A stretch of DNA of 64,000 bases from Siphonodentalium dalli (GCA_032622095.1 CP136063.1:32304987-32368986), one strand, 5' to 3'; numbered from the stretch's first letter, positions 21,653-32,620 are shown. The notes: generated from the sequence alone by a model not told the origin. Made by a program: numbers and translations.

Positions 21653-22315
21653 TTGCGTATTATCAAGTATTGGCTGAAAGTGAGGAACATGACCGACACT
21701 AGATACTGTAAGGTTATGTACTTGTTGGCACTGCAGCTCAGTGAAAATGCATCCGCGAAGTTCGAATGGATTGAGAAAGTGAAGACAGTGCTAACCCAAT
21801 GTGGCCAAGGGCATCTTCTTTACACCGACACACGTTTACGTTCGGAAGAAATAATCACATATGTTAAATGCAGTCTCATTAATCAATATAGGGCCATTTG
21901 GAAATCAGCTATAGACAAATCCCGTAGAGGTAATATATACAAGATTTTTAAACACAATATCTGTTTCAAAATTTATTTGGACTGCCGTGACAACAAAAAC
22001 AGAACATTGTGCCAATTCCGAACATGTAATAATAGACTGTCCATAGAGAGAGGAAGATGGAACGACACTAATGTAATGGAACGAACATGTCCCTTGTGTA
22101 ATAATTATAAGCTTGGCGATGAACTTCATTACTTGCTCGAATGCAACCACTTTATAGACGTTAGAAATCGTTTTCTCCCGGCTAAATATATCAGAAAGAG
22201 ACATGCGACCATCGATATTCTTCACGACTTATTTGATGATGATGATGATGACGACGACGACATTCTTCTCTGGCTAACGCCCATAGAGATCATATTCCAT
22301 CCGTACAAAACATGA
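21653..22315 (+). pseudogene. Non-LTR retrotransposon ORF2 C-terminal fragment (5' truncated)
   Basis: 220 codons open. It begins RIIKYWLKVRNMTDTRYCK, a typical start of the region after RT in CR1/Jockey/L2-type elements, and has a CPLCN...HYLLEC zinc-knuckle-like motif (C146, C149, H159, C164). Near the C-terminus a GAT/GAC microsatellite encodes nine Asp (residues 195-203). The RT domain itself is missing upstream, so this is a 5'-truncated copy, though its remaining frame is intact. Confidence 0.8.
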
Positions 22316-23053
22316 GAACTATTTTGTCCCTCGAAAAATTAATTTTCGGGGGACTATAGAAATGGGCTCCGTCCGTTCGTCCGTCACACTTTTGAGTATT
22401 TTCATGGTGTAATCAACTCCTCTTACAGTGTTTATCCTAGAAATTTGAAACTTCAGAATATTGTTGCACATATATTGAAGATGTGCAACATGTCTATAGA
22501 TGACGGAAAAATTATTTTTGACAAAGATATTAACCCTTTTCGACTTTTCTGTATGAGGGTACCTTCATGGTGTAATCGACTCCTCCTACAGGTTTTAATC
22601 GTATATATTTGAAACTTCAGAATAGTGTTACCCACACATCGGAGATATGCAACATGTATACAGATGAGGGATTTTTTTTTTTACGGAGTTATTAACCCTT
22701 TAATCAACATTTTTTAGAATTTTCTGTATGAGGGTACCTTCATGGTGTAAAACAACTCCTCCTACAGTTTTGATCATAGATATTTGAAACTTCAGAGTAT
22801 TATTACCCACATATTGGAGATGTGCAACATGTATATAGATGAGGGAAAAATTAGTTTTTGACCTTTTTCGACTTATATAATTTTCTGTATGACGGTACCT
22901 TCATAGTGTAATCGACTCCTCCTCCTATATATTTGAAACTTCAGAATAGTGTTACCCACACATCGGAGACATGCAACATGTATATAGATGAGGGATTTTT
23001 TTTTTTTACGGAGTTATTAACCCTTTTCGACTTCAACAAATTTCAACATTTTT
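22316..23053. repeat. Tandem repeat, ~160-175-bp unit, four copies
   Basis: CTTCATGGTGTAATCGACTC-type words occur at 22402, 22563, 22738 and 22897. Each is followed by ATTTGAAACTTCAGAAT, GAGATGTGCAACATGTATA and a TTATTAACCCTTTTCGACTT-like end. It begins after TTTTCGGGGGACTATAG and a CCGTCCGTTCGTCCGTC run, and is directly abutted by the next AGCTCAACTT element. Confidence 0.85.
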
Positions 23054-24147
23054 AGCTCAACTTTACTTTGTACAGTTTGAGCTATTGCCATGGCTTGGTA
23101 TCCGTCGTGCGTGTGTATGTGTGTGCGTGATTCGTCAACAATTTCCTTTTGCACGGGTTACAGTTCGTACCTTTGATCAGATTATTATGAAATTTGTCAT
23201 GGATGTTGACATTGACATGTAGATGGGAACGAGTCATTTTGGGGTCATTCGGAAAAAAAAGGCCGCCAGTGGCCATCTTGGATTTCAAAATGCAAACCAT
23301 TAGCACGGGCTACAGGCCGTACTGTTCGTCTTATTGTCATGAAATTTGTCATGGATGTTAACAATGACATCTAAATGGGAACGAGTCATTTTGGCGCCAT
23401 TCGGTCAAAAAACATGGCCGCCAGCAGCCATCTTGGATTTTATTCTTTGTATGACTAAATCCTTTAGCACGGGCTACAGGTCATACCTTTAGTCTGATCA
23501 TCATAAAATTTGTCAAGGCTGTTGAAATTGGAATGTAGATGGGAACAAGTAATTTTGGGGTCATTCGGACGAAAAACATGGCCACCAGCGGCCATCTTTG
23601 ATTTCAAAATTATATCCATTAGCACGGGCTACATGTCGTACCGTTCATCTGATCATCATGAAATTTGTCATGGGTGTTAATATTGACATGTAGATGGGAA
23701 CAAGTAATTTTGGGGTCATTCGGCCAAAAAACATGGCCGCCAGTAGCCATCTTGGATTTTACTCTTTGCCTGATTAAATTTGTTTAGCACGGGCTACAGG
23801 TCGTACCTTTGGTCGGATCATTATGAAATTTGTCTTGACCTTTGACATTGACATGTAGATGGGAAACGAGTCATTTTGGGTTAACCGACATTAAAACATG
23901 GCTGCCAGCGGCCATCTTGGATTCTACTCTTTGCATGACTACAGCTATCAAATGTTTTTGAATTGTTGGGAAACATAGCCGCCAGCAACCATCTTAAATT
24001 TTACTTTTATATACATGTATATATATCTCTTCATGTTGATAAACTAGTATTAGACATTCAACTTTCCACATTCCTAATCACTCCATCGACAGTAACACAT
24101 TAAATTATTCCCGTTCCATGTTGAGCTACAGTGCATTGACACTTTCA
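23054..24147 (+). mobile_element. AGCTCAACTT-bounded element with satellite core, copy 2
   Basis: Same left end (AGCTCAACTTTACTTTGTAC) and right end (TTGAGCTACAGTGCATTGAC) as copy 1. About five tandem core units with GATGGGAACGAGT words near 23223, 23376, 23539, 23694 and 23858. It is inserted at the end of the 22316-23053 tandem repeat. Confidence 0.8.
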
Positions 24148-24472
24148 TTTTTATTTCTTTAACAAAGCGGCATCGACTTGCCACATTTTCGGGGGACATT
24201 GTGGTCTGTTGACCTTTTATTAAGTTTGGCAGAGAACCTTATAAAGTCAAAAAGCTAACGCAGGGAATATATTCCTTAGTTATTAGCACCACAGGTTTGG
24301 TATATTGTATATACCTTTTTCATGTATAATATGAAGCACACTTATATAGAAGGAAAACACCGGAAGTAGATTAAATTCCAGTGAGGAATTTAGAATTTCT
24401 TTCGTTGTGATACTACTTACCCAAAATATGTTAATTAACAATCGCATGTTCATACAAATATAATTAACACTA
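24148..24472. other. Intergenic, no gene seen
   Basis: Contains TTTTCGGGGGACATTGTGG, similar to the left edge of the tandem repeat at about 22340, so copy 2 may have split a larger repeat. Otherwise nothing. Confidence 0.5.
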
Positions 24473-24899
24473 GTTTGAGCTATTAATAGCCATGGGTTGG
24501 CGTCCTTCGTCCGTGTGTGAATCTGTGTCTGTATGTCGATGTGTCCGTCAGCAATTTCCTTTGGCGCGGGCTAGCTACAGGTCGTACCTTTGGTCTGTTC
24601 TTTATGAAATTTGTCATGGATGTTAATATTGACATGTAGATGGGAACGAGTCATTTTGGGGTTGTTCGGCCAAAAAACATGACCGCCAGCAGCCATCTTG
24701 GATTGTACTCTTTGCATGACTAAATCCTTTGGCACAGGCTACAGGTCGTACCTTTGATCAGATAATTATGAGATTTGTCATGGCTGTTGACATTGACATT
24801 TAGATGGGAACAAGTCATTTTGGGGTCATTCAATTATATAAATAATCGTTGCACCCATACTCTCCAGACTGAGCTTCGTTATCATTAACACTTTCATTA
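24473..24899 (+). mobile_element. AGCTCAACTT-bounded element, copy 3 (decayed)
   Basis: The start is shortened to GTTTGAGCTATTAATAGCC and the core has two units. The right end is reduced to a TGAGCT...ATCATTAACACTTTCA remnant. It is followed at once by the foldback at 24901. Confidence 0.6.
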
Positions 24900-24900
24900 T

Positions 24901-25026
24901 GTAATCGACCCCTTATGGGTAACTTTTCAGGATTCAGTCGGAAATATTGCTTGTTGCCATTCAGCGGAAAGCTCTCGCCGTATTTCCGTCTAAATCCTGA
25001 AAAGTTACCCATAAGGGGTCGATTAC
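24901..25026. mobile_element. Foldback element, copy 1
   Basis: Arms 24901-24946 and 24980-25026 are inverted (GTAATCGACCCCTTATGGGT outermost, TTTCAGGATT inner). The loop carries GCTTGTTGCCATTCAGCGGA. The same words recur in the two foldbacks to the right. Confidence 0.85.
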
Positions 25027-25272
25027 TTAGGGCATTACTGTATTCAACACAAATATACATTGGGTCATAAATTGAATTATGATCAGAGCCTGGTGGAAAT
25101 GCTACTGCGTGGTGAGTCATACTCGCCTTCGAGCTAGTGATGCCATGTATGGTGTTATTAATGGTTTGTATTGTGCAGAGGTAAAATTTGCTCGTAGCCT
25201 CCGCAGTAAATAATTTCACACCAGGTTCTATTCATAATCATTTATCATTTAAGATTTCTTAGTCAAGTGTAA
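25027..25272. other. Spacer between foldback copies
   Basis: Contains ATTAGGGCATTACTGTA-like edges of the foldback family. A minus-strand open frame across 24830-25219 is assembled from foldback arms and was rejected as a gene. Confidence 0.5.
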
Positions 25273-25416
25273 ATGGCTTGTTGCCATTCATCGGAAAGCT
25301 CTCGGTGAGAGCTTTCCGATGAATGGCAACAAGCCATATTTCCGACTAAATCCTGAAAAGTTACTCATAATTATGCTGTGGTTAAAGGAGTCGATTAATT
25401 AGGGCATTACTGTACC
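25273..25416. mobile_element. Foldback element, copy 2, with a perfect 31-bp hairpin
   Basis: 25273-25303 pairs perfectly with 25307-25337 around a 3-base loop (GGT). The stem contains TTGCCATTCATCGGAAAGCT. The right flank continues with the same TCCTGAAAAGTTAC and TCGATTA...TTAGGGCATTACTGTA sequences as copy 1. So this is the same family with the inner loop sequence itself turned into a hairpin. Confidence 0.8.
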
Positions 25417-26202
25417 TCAAATTTGGCATATAGAACTGTAGTAAATATTTTATGTCTGTCCACCTATCTGCATGACTTTTGTTTACTTTTAAAAATGGAT
25501 AATCTGATTTGATGCCCCTAAATTACTTTTTCTTCGACTTTGGGGTAAATATATTTTATTTCAGTCCAGAAACGCACCCTCAGATATATACAAACATGAT
25601 GTCACAAGAGTTTGAAAGGTCGTGCAATTTGTGATGCAAGATCGTTGTTAGCATTGACTGCATGGCAATCACAAATTATTTTTCAGGTATCTTGTGCTAC
25701 ATTTGCAGTTGGCATGTGGATACATACATCTACTAGTACTTTATACTACTTATCTAAGAATCAGTAATCTTGTTTTATTCGTGAAAAACAGACATGTTAC
25801 AGTAATGTCATTAGTAATCCGTCTCCTAAACCACAGCAGAATTATGGTTCATTTTTCAGGATTTAGTCAGAAATATGGTTTGTTGCCATTCATTGGAAAG
25901 CTCTCGATTATTTTGTTTGTATTTAGTTTCACATAACCTAATTCCACCTGTTTGGTGTTTATGTCACATATATATATATATATACACCGACAGTATTGGA
26001 GCCTGATACTGAGAAATAACCTAAGTAAAAGATTCTCATATCATTATCATAACTAATACCAGTATGTCAGCTTAATGTGCATCATTGATGGCCAGAGGCT
26101 AATCCACACCAGTGTCGACACCAGTGCTATCAAAACAATATGTGATGCATGTACCAGACTTAATTATTGGGATATCAGCTGTGACAATCTTAACTGAAAC
26201 AA
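25417..26202. other. Intergenic, AT microsatellite
   Basis: No gene seen. A short (AT)n run is at about 25969-25985. The foldback fragment at 25846-25910 lies inside. Confidence 0.55.
25846..25910. mobile_element. Foldback element fragment, copy 3
   Basis: TTTTTCAGGATTTAGTCAGA and TTGCCATTCATTGGAAAGCT match the left half of copies 1 and 2. The right half is absent. Confidence 0.65.
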
Positions 26203-26807
26203 TTATAGGTACTCAATCTGAATTAACGTTCGCATATTGGTTTAAACAATATTTTATTTCTTCCCAAAAGTATATAATTATAAAACATGACACATGAATA
26301 AATAGAAGACTAGAAGGGAGGAATAGGATTTGACAATAAGTATCCGATGCTTATATAGAGCCATCTCCTCAGAACGTTCGCATATTACTATTTTCTTGGT
26401 TTTGGGGTTAACAAATGTTTGAATAGACTCGATGAACGCGCACCCATCAAATCTCAGAGTGATCAGATATCGATGTTTTAAATCTATTTATTTTAATTTT
26501 ATGTGGCCCAGCAAACAATCTACGAGAATAATTTCTCTGACCAAGTTGCAGATAAAAGATGGATAACTCTAAAATCAAGTGGCTTTTTTGTTTCAGATAT
26601 TTGACAAAGCGGCAAAATTTTGTTGAACTAAATGTGGTTGAATCAGTTGAATAGCAGGTTTTGGGCAATTTTGTACTATAGTTGACTGTGGTTAGAACTA
26701 TTTTTGGGCAAATAATCGATTCTGATAACTGAATCGGTATTTCAAAAATGTTTGTTGTTGGAATCTGATGACCCGAGGATCATCAAATCTGATTGAGTAC
26801 CTTCAAG
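26203..26807. mobile_element. TTAA-type MITE family B, diverged relic
   Basis: The left end GGTACTCAATCTGAATTAAC and right end CTGATTGAGTACCTTCAA match the GGTACTCAATCCGA ends of the better copies at 48514 and 52429. Internal words such as TTACTATTTTCTTGG and ATAACTCTAAAATCAAGTGG also match. TTAA is degraded on both sides, so this copy is old. Confidence 0.7.
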
Positions 26808-27479
26808 TTTTGAAGATGTCAAGATGTCATATTTGTATACATCGTTTTGATATACATGTACATGTAAATCGTGGCTGCTCATTAATTTGTTATCGGCTTC
26901 AGATAAAAATATCAATGAAAAATTCTCTTTATATGATGGAACAAATTGTGGATGTGTTCATTTTTTATCCAGTGGCCCCATTCAAATAGATGCTACAATA
27001 AGATGTTTGTCTCACCTTTCTGCAAAATAATCTAGTCATACTTTGGTAAGATGTAATTAAACATATTCAAAAAATATTTGAAAATATTGTTTACAATCAC
27101 AATACTTTGGATTCTAGAATTCCTGATTACAAATACAATACTCATACTTCTAAATTTGTAATCATTAGAAATACAGAATATGATTAACCCATCCTTGCTT
27201 TGATGGGTGTTGTTCATAAAATATCTGATTCAGTTGATACATGTACCTGTATAAGCTGAAACATGAAAAGTACACATGCTAATTTGTTTATTGAAACAAC
27301 CAGATACAATAATGTACATGCAATGATGCAGCAATGGATTAATCATTAATGTAGTCTTACAACATGTGTACATACCAGTAGAATTTATACTGCTATACTC
27401 AATATAAGTGAAGATAAAAAAGACATGGTGGCCTGTATGATAGATTCTGCCCAGATAATATACACCTCGACCCATTTTT
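26808..27479. other. Intergenic, no gene seen
   Basis: AT-rich with ACATGTACATGTA-type words. No repeat or ORF worth calling. Confidence 0.55.
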
Positions 27480-28088
27480 AGCTCAACTTACTTTGTAAGT
27501 TTGAGCTATTGCCATGGTTTGGCATCCGTCGTCCGTGTGTGCGTGTGTCCGTCAACAATTTCCTTTGGCGCGGGCTACAGGTCGTACCTTTGGTGTGATC
27601 TTTATGAGATTTGTCATGAATGTTAACATCTTAGATTTTAAATTTCAATCCATTGGCGCGGGCTGCAGGTCGTACTGTTCGTCTGATCATCATGAAATAT
27701 GTCATAGATGTTAATATTGACATGTAGATGGGAACGAGTGATTTTGGGGTCATTCGGCAAAAAAAAACATGGCCGCCAGCAGCCATCTTGGATTTTACTC
27801 TTTGCATGACTAAATCCTTTGGCACTGGCTACAGGTCGTAGCTTTGGTCGGAACATCATGACATTTGTCATGGATGTTAACAATGACATGTAGATGGGAA
27901 CGAGTCATTTTGGGGTCGTTCGGCTGAAAAACATGGCTGTCAGCAGCCATCTTGGATTTTACTCTTTGCATGACTAAATCCTTTGGCACAAGACATTTCA
28001 ATTAGCACCTTTCCTATTCCTCCATTTACTGTCAACCGTTAAATTATTCCCCTACCTAAGTTGAGCTACAGTGTCATTGACACTTTCA
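27480..28088 (+). mobile_element. AGCTCAACTT-bounded element, copy 4
   Basis: The left end AGCTCAACTTACTTTGTAAG and right end AAGTTGAGCTACAGTGTCAT are intact, with a core of about three ~165-bp units (GATGGGAACGAG at 27727 and 27894). It is the shortest copy with both ends, which shows that core copy number varies while the ends stay fixed. Confidence 0.8.
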
Positions 28089-28460
28089 CCCAACCCACTT
28101 ATATGCACAGTAGGACTGACTACATGTATACTACTAGCATCCACAGAATAAATTATCAATCAGACGATTGGACGTTGGGATCTCAAGCATAACTACCCCT
28201 TCACATTAGAAGAAAAGTTGAACTATAAATTGTGCCATGAATTTGTACTGTAGCGGCAGGTTCAACGTTCCAATTGAACTATTTTTATACAATTTAAAAT
28301 TCCATCATGACAATCAATGGTGGTTGTGCGTTTTGCAAACACATGAACCATAGGCAATAACTCCTTTGTTTCACAAAGTTTTACATATGTACTTGTAGCT
28401 GAGTTCTCAAGACAAAACCCAATGACCTATGGGAGGTTGTTTTCACATTTATTCCCTAAT
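28089..28460. other. Intergenic, no gene seen
   Basis: No repeat or gene recognised. Confidence 0.55.
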
Positions 28461-28587
28461 CGTGCTTAAATGCAATTCATTTGCACTTAAGCGCAATTCA
28501 TTTGCACTTAAGTGCAAATCATTTGAGCTTAAGCACAAATCCAATATTTGCACTGAAGTGCAATTCATTTGCACTTTAGTGCAAATA
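28461..28587. repeat. Array of palindromic ATTTGCACTTAAGTGCAAAT units
   Basis: About six diverged units of ~21 bp, each a near-perfect dyad around CTTAAG (TTTGCACTTAAGTGCAAA at 28501). Neighbouring dyads share GAATT/ATTCATTTG linkers. The repeated dyad looks like a multi-site for a dimeric DNA-binding protein or a cruciform-prone minisatellite. Confidence 0.75.
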
Positions 28588-29078
28588 GAGGTTGACACTA
28601 TCACTCCCAAAAGATTTGTATAAAGGTAAAGTTATCATTTTCATCAGGAATCAATTTTTCCTCCTTTTTTCCTTTGAACTCATTGTGACAGCAGCTAGAT
28701 GTAAAATGTGAATTTCATTTCTAATTCTAAATAATTATGAATCCCGCTCAAATTGATAAAATTCTGACCACAATGAGTTGATTGTCAGGAATTGCAAATG
28801 TTTTTATACGCCCTTTTGAATAAAGGTTGGCCCCATTAGACCCTTTTGATCCCCTCCAACTCTCCACACAATCCAAATGGCCACTGGTTCAAAATAGGGC
28901 AACCATGTTATTTCCCAGTCCCTTGACCAATTTAGGTCAAATGATGGGTGTTGTAAGAGTGGCCATAAAGACTCCCTCCTTTCTAACGACTCCCAATATC
29001 CCACTCTCCACGATCTTATACATCAGGATGTGTTGTATCACCGATATTGTGATGGTTCAGGAATGATTTTTTACAATT
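28588..29078. other. Intergenic, no gene seen
   Basis: Overlapping opposite-strand frames between 28804 and 29066 have no motif and are treated as chance. Confidence 0.5.
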
Positions 29079-29179
29079 AGGCCAGACCAATTTAATTACT
29101 TGTTTTACGAACACCGCCGATAGCTTTTTCCGCCAAAACCGAATAAAAATAATACACTTTTCTTCCCAGAGAAAAAATT

Positions 29180-29300
29180 ACGTTTTCCGGATTTTAGTGA
29201 TTTCGTTCCGCCTACGAGTTGTGTATTCCGGATTATAACGCTCCGTATTCCGGCCTTCCGAGTTATGCGTTCCGGTTCCGGCTTTTGTTTACATCTGTCA
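29180..29300 (+). promoter_or_regulatory. Cluster of TTCCGG (CCGGAA) words upstream of the ORF
   Basis: TTCCGG or CTTCCG occurs about seven times between 29180 and 29312 (for example TTTTCCGGATTTTAG, GTATTCCGGATTATAA, GTATTCCGGCC, GCGTTCCGGTTCCGG). CCGGAA is the core of ETS-family promoter sites in animals, but regular subterminal repeats of a transposon would look the same. No TATA box is near. Confidence 0.4.
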
Positions 29301-29343
29301 GCGTGCATAACTTCCGTTGTTAGTGAAACATGTCCGAAATAGA

Positions 29344-29934
29344 ATGGCGACTGCAGATTACTTCAGCTTAAAAATACTAACAGACACGCAACGGACGCTG
29401 AAGCAAAAGCTAGTTCAATTGAGTCTTTCTGATGTAGTATCCGTGACATTTAGTGAGGTGGGCGATGACTTTAAAGTGGATAAAATCACGGTTAAAAACG
29501 CTAGTGACTCAACTGATGGCCACGAAGTTCAGCCAAACACCCCCCTCAATATTGTTTCCCGATTTGGCGCATCATGCATCATTCTCCACGTCTCAAAGCT
29601 GTCAGTTGGTGATGGTGTGTCAGTTTCTAAGAAGACTTTGGATGCATTCGATGTAATGATGTCGGCACGAAGTGACTCTTGTTACCCAGATAAAGTCGAA
29701 TTCAAAATAAACAGAAGAGATTTTGATCTACACAACGATGTCATCGAACTGTTCAAACAAAAACACTATTCATTTATACCTGAAAACGTCCACACCATAG
29801 GAAAACTTGTGATAAAAACTCTGGTGGATGTATTGTGGTTTTTAATTTTTGATTGTGAAATATACTCAACAATCACCGACAGACTAGTGGTCTGCATCCC
29901 ATGTTCCTACATTGCCCGGATGGTCATGATTTAA
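29344..29934 (+). CDS. Transposon-borne ORF truncated by palindrome
   Basis: Start chosen at ATG 29344 (context ATAGAATGGCG); the frame is open further upstream without another ATG. 196 codons. It begins MATADYFSLKILTDTQRTLK. Residues ~1-164 have balanced composition and look coding, whereas from residue ~165 (DVLWF...) the frame enters the left arm of the 985-bp palindrome, so the native C-terminus has been lost. A further open stretch begins right of the palindrome at about 30823 (IDEILPILSWVSDMS), which could be the displaced continuation. The family is not recognised; inferred to be the element's own protein or a captured gene. Confidence 0.45.
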   Translation: MATADYFSLKILTDTQRTLKQKLVQLSLSDVVSVTFSEVGDDFKVDKITVKNASDSTDGHEVQPNTPLNIVSRFGASCIILHVSKLSVGDGVSVSKKTLDAFDVMMSARSDSCYPDKVEFKINRRDFDLHNDVIELFKQKHYSFIPENVHTIGKLVIKTLVDVLWFLIFDCEIYSTITDRLVVCIPCSYIARMVMI

Positions 29935-30822
29935 ATTGAGCATATGTTTCGATTCATTTTTTCACTATAGTATAATAGCGATAACGCAGAATCTCTTCAG
30001 GGAATTGCATGTTAAATATCTTGGCATAATATATGTCTATTTTAAATGTGATTGGCCTGATTTGTTGAGGCCGGTAGTGCCATTACTGTGGTAGTACCCA
30101 GTATGTACTAATTTTATATCTCAACGTATTATATGCCACTTTAATGAGCATTTCTGAGCACGGAATTTTAGTGATTCCATTGTGGTGCTTGTTTTATTAG
30201 AGCAGTCGATTTGAACCAGCATAGTTAATGCCTATTTTATTTCGTTTTCGATGCAGAATTATTCTGCATTTGCATATTATATGCAACCTAGGTGTGCTTG
30301 ACCTGTCTTTACAACAGCGCTTTCTAGTGTCGGCCCTAGAAAGCGCTGTTGTAAAGACAGGTCAAGCACATCTAGGTTGCATATAATATGCAAATGCAGA
30401 ATAATTCTGCATCGAAAACGAAATAAAATAGGCATTAACTATGCTGGTTCAAATCGACTGCTCTAATAAAACAAGCACCACAATGGAATCACTAAAATTC
30501 CGTGCTCAGAAATGCTCATTAAAGTGGCATATAATACGTTGAGATATAAAATTAGTACATACTGGGTACTACCACAGTAATGGCACTACCGGCCTCAACA
30601 AATCAGGCCAATCACATTTAAAATAGACATATATTATGCCAAGATATTTAACACGCAATTCCCTGAAGAGATTCTGCGTTATCGCTATTATACTATAGTG
30701 AAAAAATGAATCGAAACATATGCTCAATTTAAATCATGACCATCCGGGCAATGTAGGAACATGGGATGCAGACCACTAGTCTGTCGGTGATTGTTGAGTA
30801 TATTTCACAATCAAAAATTAAA
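29838..30822. repeat. Palindrome, ~485-bp arms with ~8-bp loop
   Basis: 29838-30325 and 30335-30822 are inverted copies with about two substitutions seen (CCTAGGTG/CCTAGATG and GCATGTTAAA/GCGTGTTAAA). The centre reads GCGCTTTCTAG TGTCGGCC CTAGAAAGCGC. It lies wholly inside the TIR transposon and covers the 3' end of its ORF, so an inverted duplication formed after, or during, element amplification. Confidence 0.93.
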
Positions 30823-31346
30823 AAATATATACGAGGATCGATGAGATATTGCCGATTTTATCATGGGTTTCAGATATGTCAATTAATACGAGCACATATT
30901 CTTTAATGGGTCTGATATGCAAGTGGTATCTATCAGTGTTTTTACCGTATCCAAACTCATTATCCACCATATAATGTACCCACCAACATGCATGTATTGT
31001 ACAATATGGTAAACATCTTTCAGTAGCAAGTTACTAGCAACTTTCAGAACACCCACAGAACAAAACATATTAATTACCAATTAACTCAGGTCTTCCCAAG
31101 TCACAGTACCACAAGCTAGAAGACATGGATAATTACATGTATATCTGTTTTGTTTTGAGTTATTTCTTATTGAATAAAGTTTGTTTACCTTATTCACTAC
31201 TTATTACATTATTTAGAAGCTATGGGATGTATATCGGTCATTTCTGAATTTTTTTTAGGAATATTATTATTTTTTTTATTCCCTCCTGCATCTACATATT
31301 TTTTTCCCAGTCGTTCGTAAAACAAGTAATTAAATTGGTCTGGCCT

Positions 31347-31690
31347 TACTTATGATTAAAAATAATTATATTCGAGACAAAATCACCTATAATCATATAT
31401 ATCTTAAATACATTAACATTCCTGACAGATACATGTACAGAGGCTGCATAAGTGCCGATTTACCGAAACATGAACTTTATATCACAATTAACTCGGAAAT
31501 AGCGAGTTAACGTGTAAATATCAACATGTAATCACTGAAAATTAAGTCAGGTAAATGTAATTCCTTCGTTTTCGGTGTCATAGAGTGTGAACCACATTCT
31601 GAAGAAGAAACACTGAGTACCTGTCTTATTCTTATGTAAAATAGCTGATAAAATATACCGATATGGGTTGATAAATTGGAGCATTAGCCT
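31347..31690. repeat. Dispersed repeat shared with 59165-59462
   Basis: Matches the reverse complement of 59165-59462 with moderate identity: ACAGAGGCTGCA, GTGCCG, CACAATTAACTCGG, AGCGAGTTAACG and AAATATCAACATGT in the same order. It contains an inverted pair TTAACTCGG / CGAGTTAA. The inserted TIR transposon abuts it. Confidence 0.75.
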
Positions 31691-31734
31691 CATAATCACT
31701 ATGGAGGATCATTAGGGTCACAATCCTAACTACA

Positions 31735-31995
31735 GATTTTAATTCCAACTTTAATAACATTTTAATTCTTATATTTTAATTTTAACTTAACATTTTAATT
31801 CTAACTTAACATTTTAATTCTTATATTTTAATTCTAACTTAACATTTTAATTCTAACTTAACAGTTTAATTCTAAATTAACATTTTAATTCTTATATTTT
31901 AATTCTAACTTAACATTTTAATTCTAACTTAACATTTTAATCCTTATATTTCAAGTCTAACTTAACATTTTAACTCTAATTTAATCTTTTAATTC
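31735..31995. repeat. AT-rich minisatellite
   Basis: Repeats of TTCTAACTTAACATTTTAA (about 19 bp) alternating with TTCTTATATTTTAA. At least ten units. Confidence 0.9.
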
Positions 31996-32620
31996 TTACT
32001 TATTATCTGCCGGTCACACGCCGGGGAGGTTCTCAGTTGTCGATCGAATAATGCAACTTCTGCTGTCCAGTCAGTAGTGGGGTTAATATGTGTGGCTTGG
32101 CGAATATCGGCATTTCGTTAGACATCAAAAGGAGCCCTCAGCGTGCTGTATTCCTCGAGATATCGACCGTTTCACGCAATTTGAAATTCTGTTCCGCAGA
32201 TTGTCGTTCTATTCCATATTCCATCCCATCCCGCAGATTGGCATATCCCGCCGCCCGATCGCAGCGACACATTTCGTTACAATTATTATAGAAGTGCAGG
32301 CGCGTTATTAGGGCCTTTGATGACCCAAAAAAGTCTTCCAAGGATATGAAAAGAGAGGTACATGTATATGTATGAGATATATTTGAAAATCTTGAAATGG
32401 GAACTCTAGAAATTATTGAAGTCATTTGTCTGAAATGACAAAGAAAGGGATAATAGATTTATGAAGATGCTATTTCCATGATGTGTATAATTTAATTATG
32501 TTTGAATTAATACATATACATGTATAACAGCTAGAACTCATTCTTCTGGTGTTACAGCTGGTGCAGTAACCTGGAATAGAACAAACAATTTTCATGGGTG
32601 TGAAGCACATATGTAGAGGA
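31996..32620. other. Intergenic, GC-richer patch
   Basis: 32010-32310 is richer in CG dinucleotides than its surroundings (CGGTCACACGCCGGGG, CCCGCCGCCCGATCGCAGCG). It could be a promoter-like island, but no gene start is recognised. Opposite-strand frames here look like chance. Confidence 0.4.

Larger units (their letters stand above)
29079..31346 (+). mobile_element. TIR DNA transposon, 2268 bp, 34-bp perfect TIRs
   Basis: Left end AGGCCAGACCAATTTAATTA continues CTTGTTTTACGAAC; the right end 31313-31346 is its exact reverse complement over 34 bp. Inside are a plausible promoter, one ORF (29344-29934) and a 985-bp palindrome (29838-30822). No target duplication is convincing (flanks ACAATT and TACTTA). 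Superfamily not assigned. Identical TIRs suggest a young insertion. Confidence 0.85.

Noticed and set aside
24830-25219. 129-codon minus-strand frame
   Set aside because: Much of it is foldback arm sequence read twice in inverted sense, and the remainder has no motif.
27631-28001. Several minus-strand frames with SKMAADSHVF-like text
   Set aside because: They are translations of the ~157-bp satellite units and recur wherever the satellite does.
29079-31346. Assignment of this TIR transposon to a named superfamily
   Set aside because: No transposase motif or clean target duplication is visible, so naming it would be a guess.
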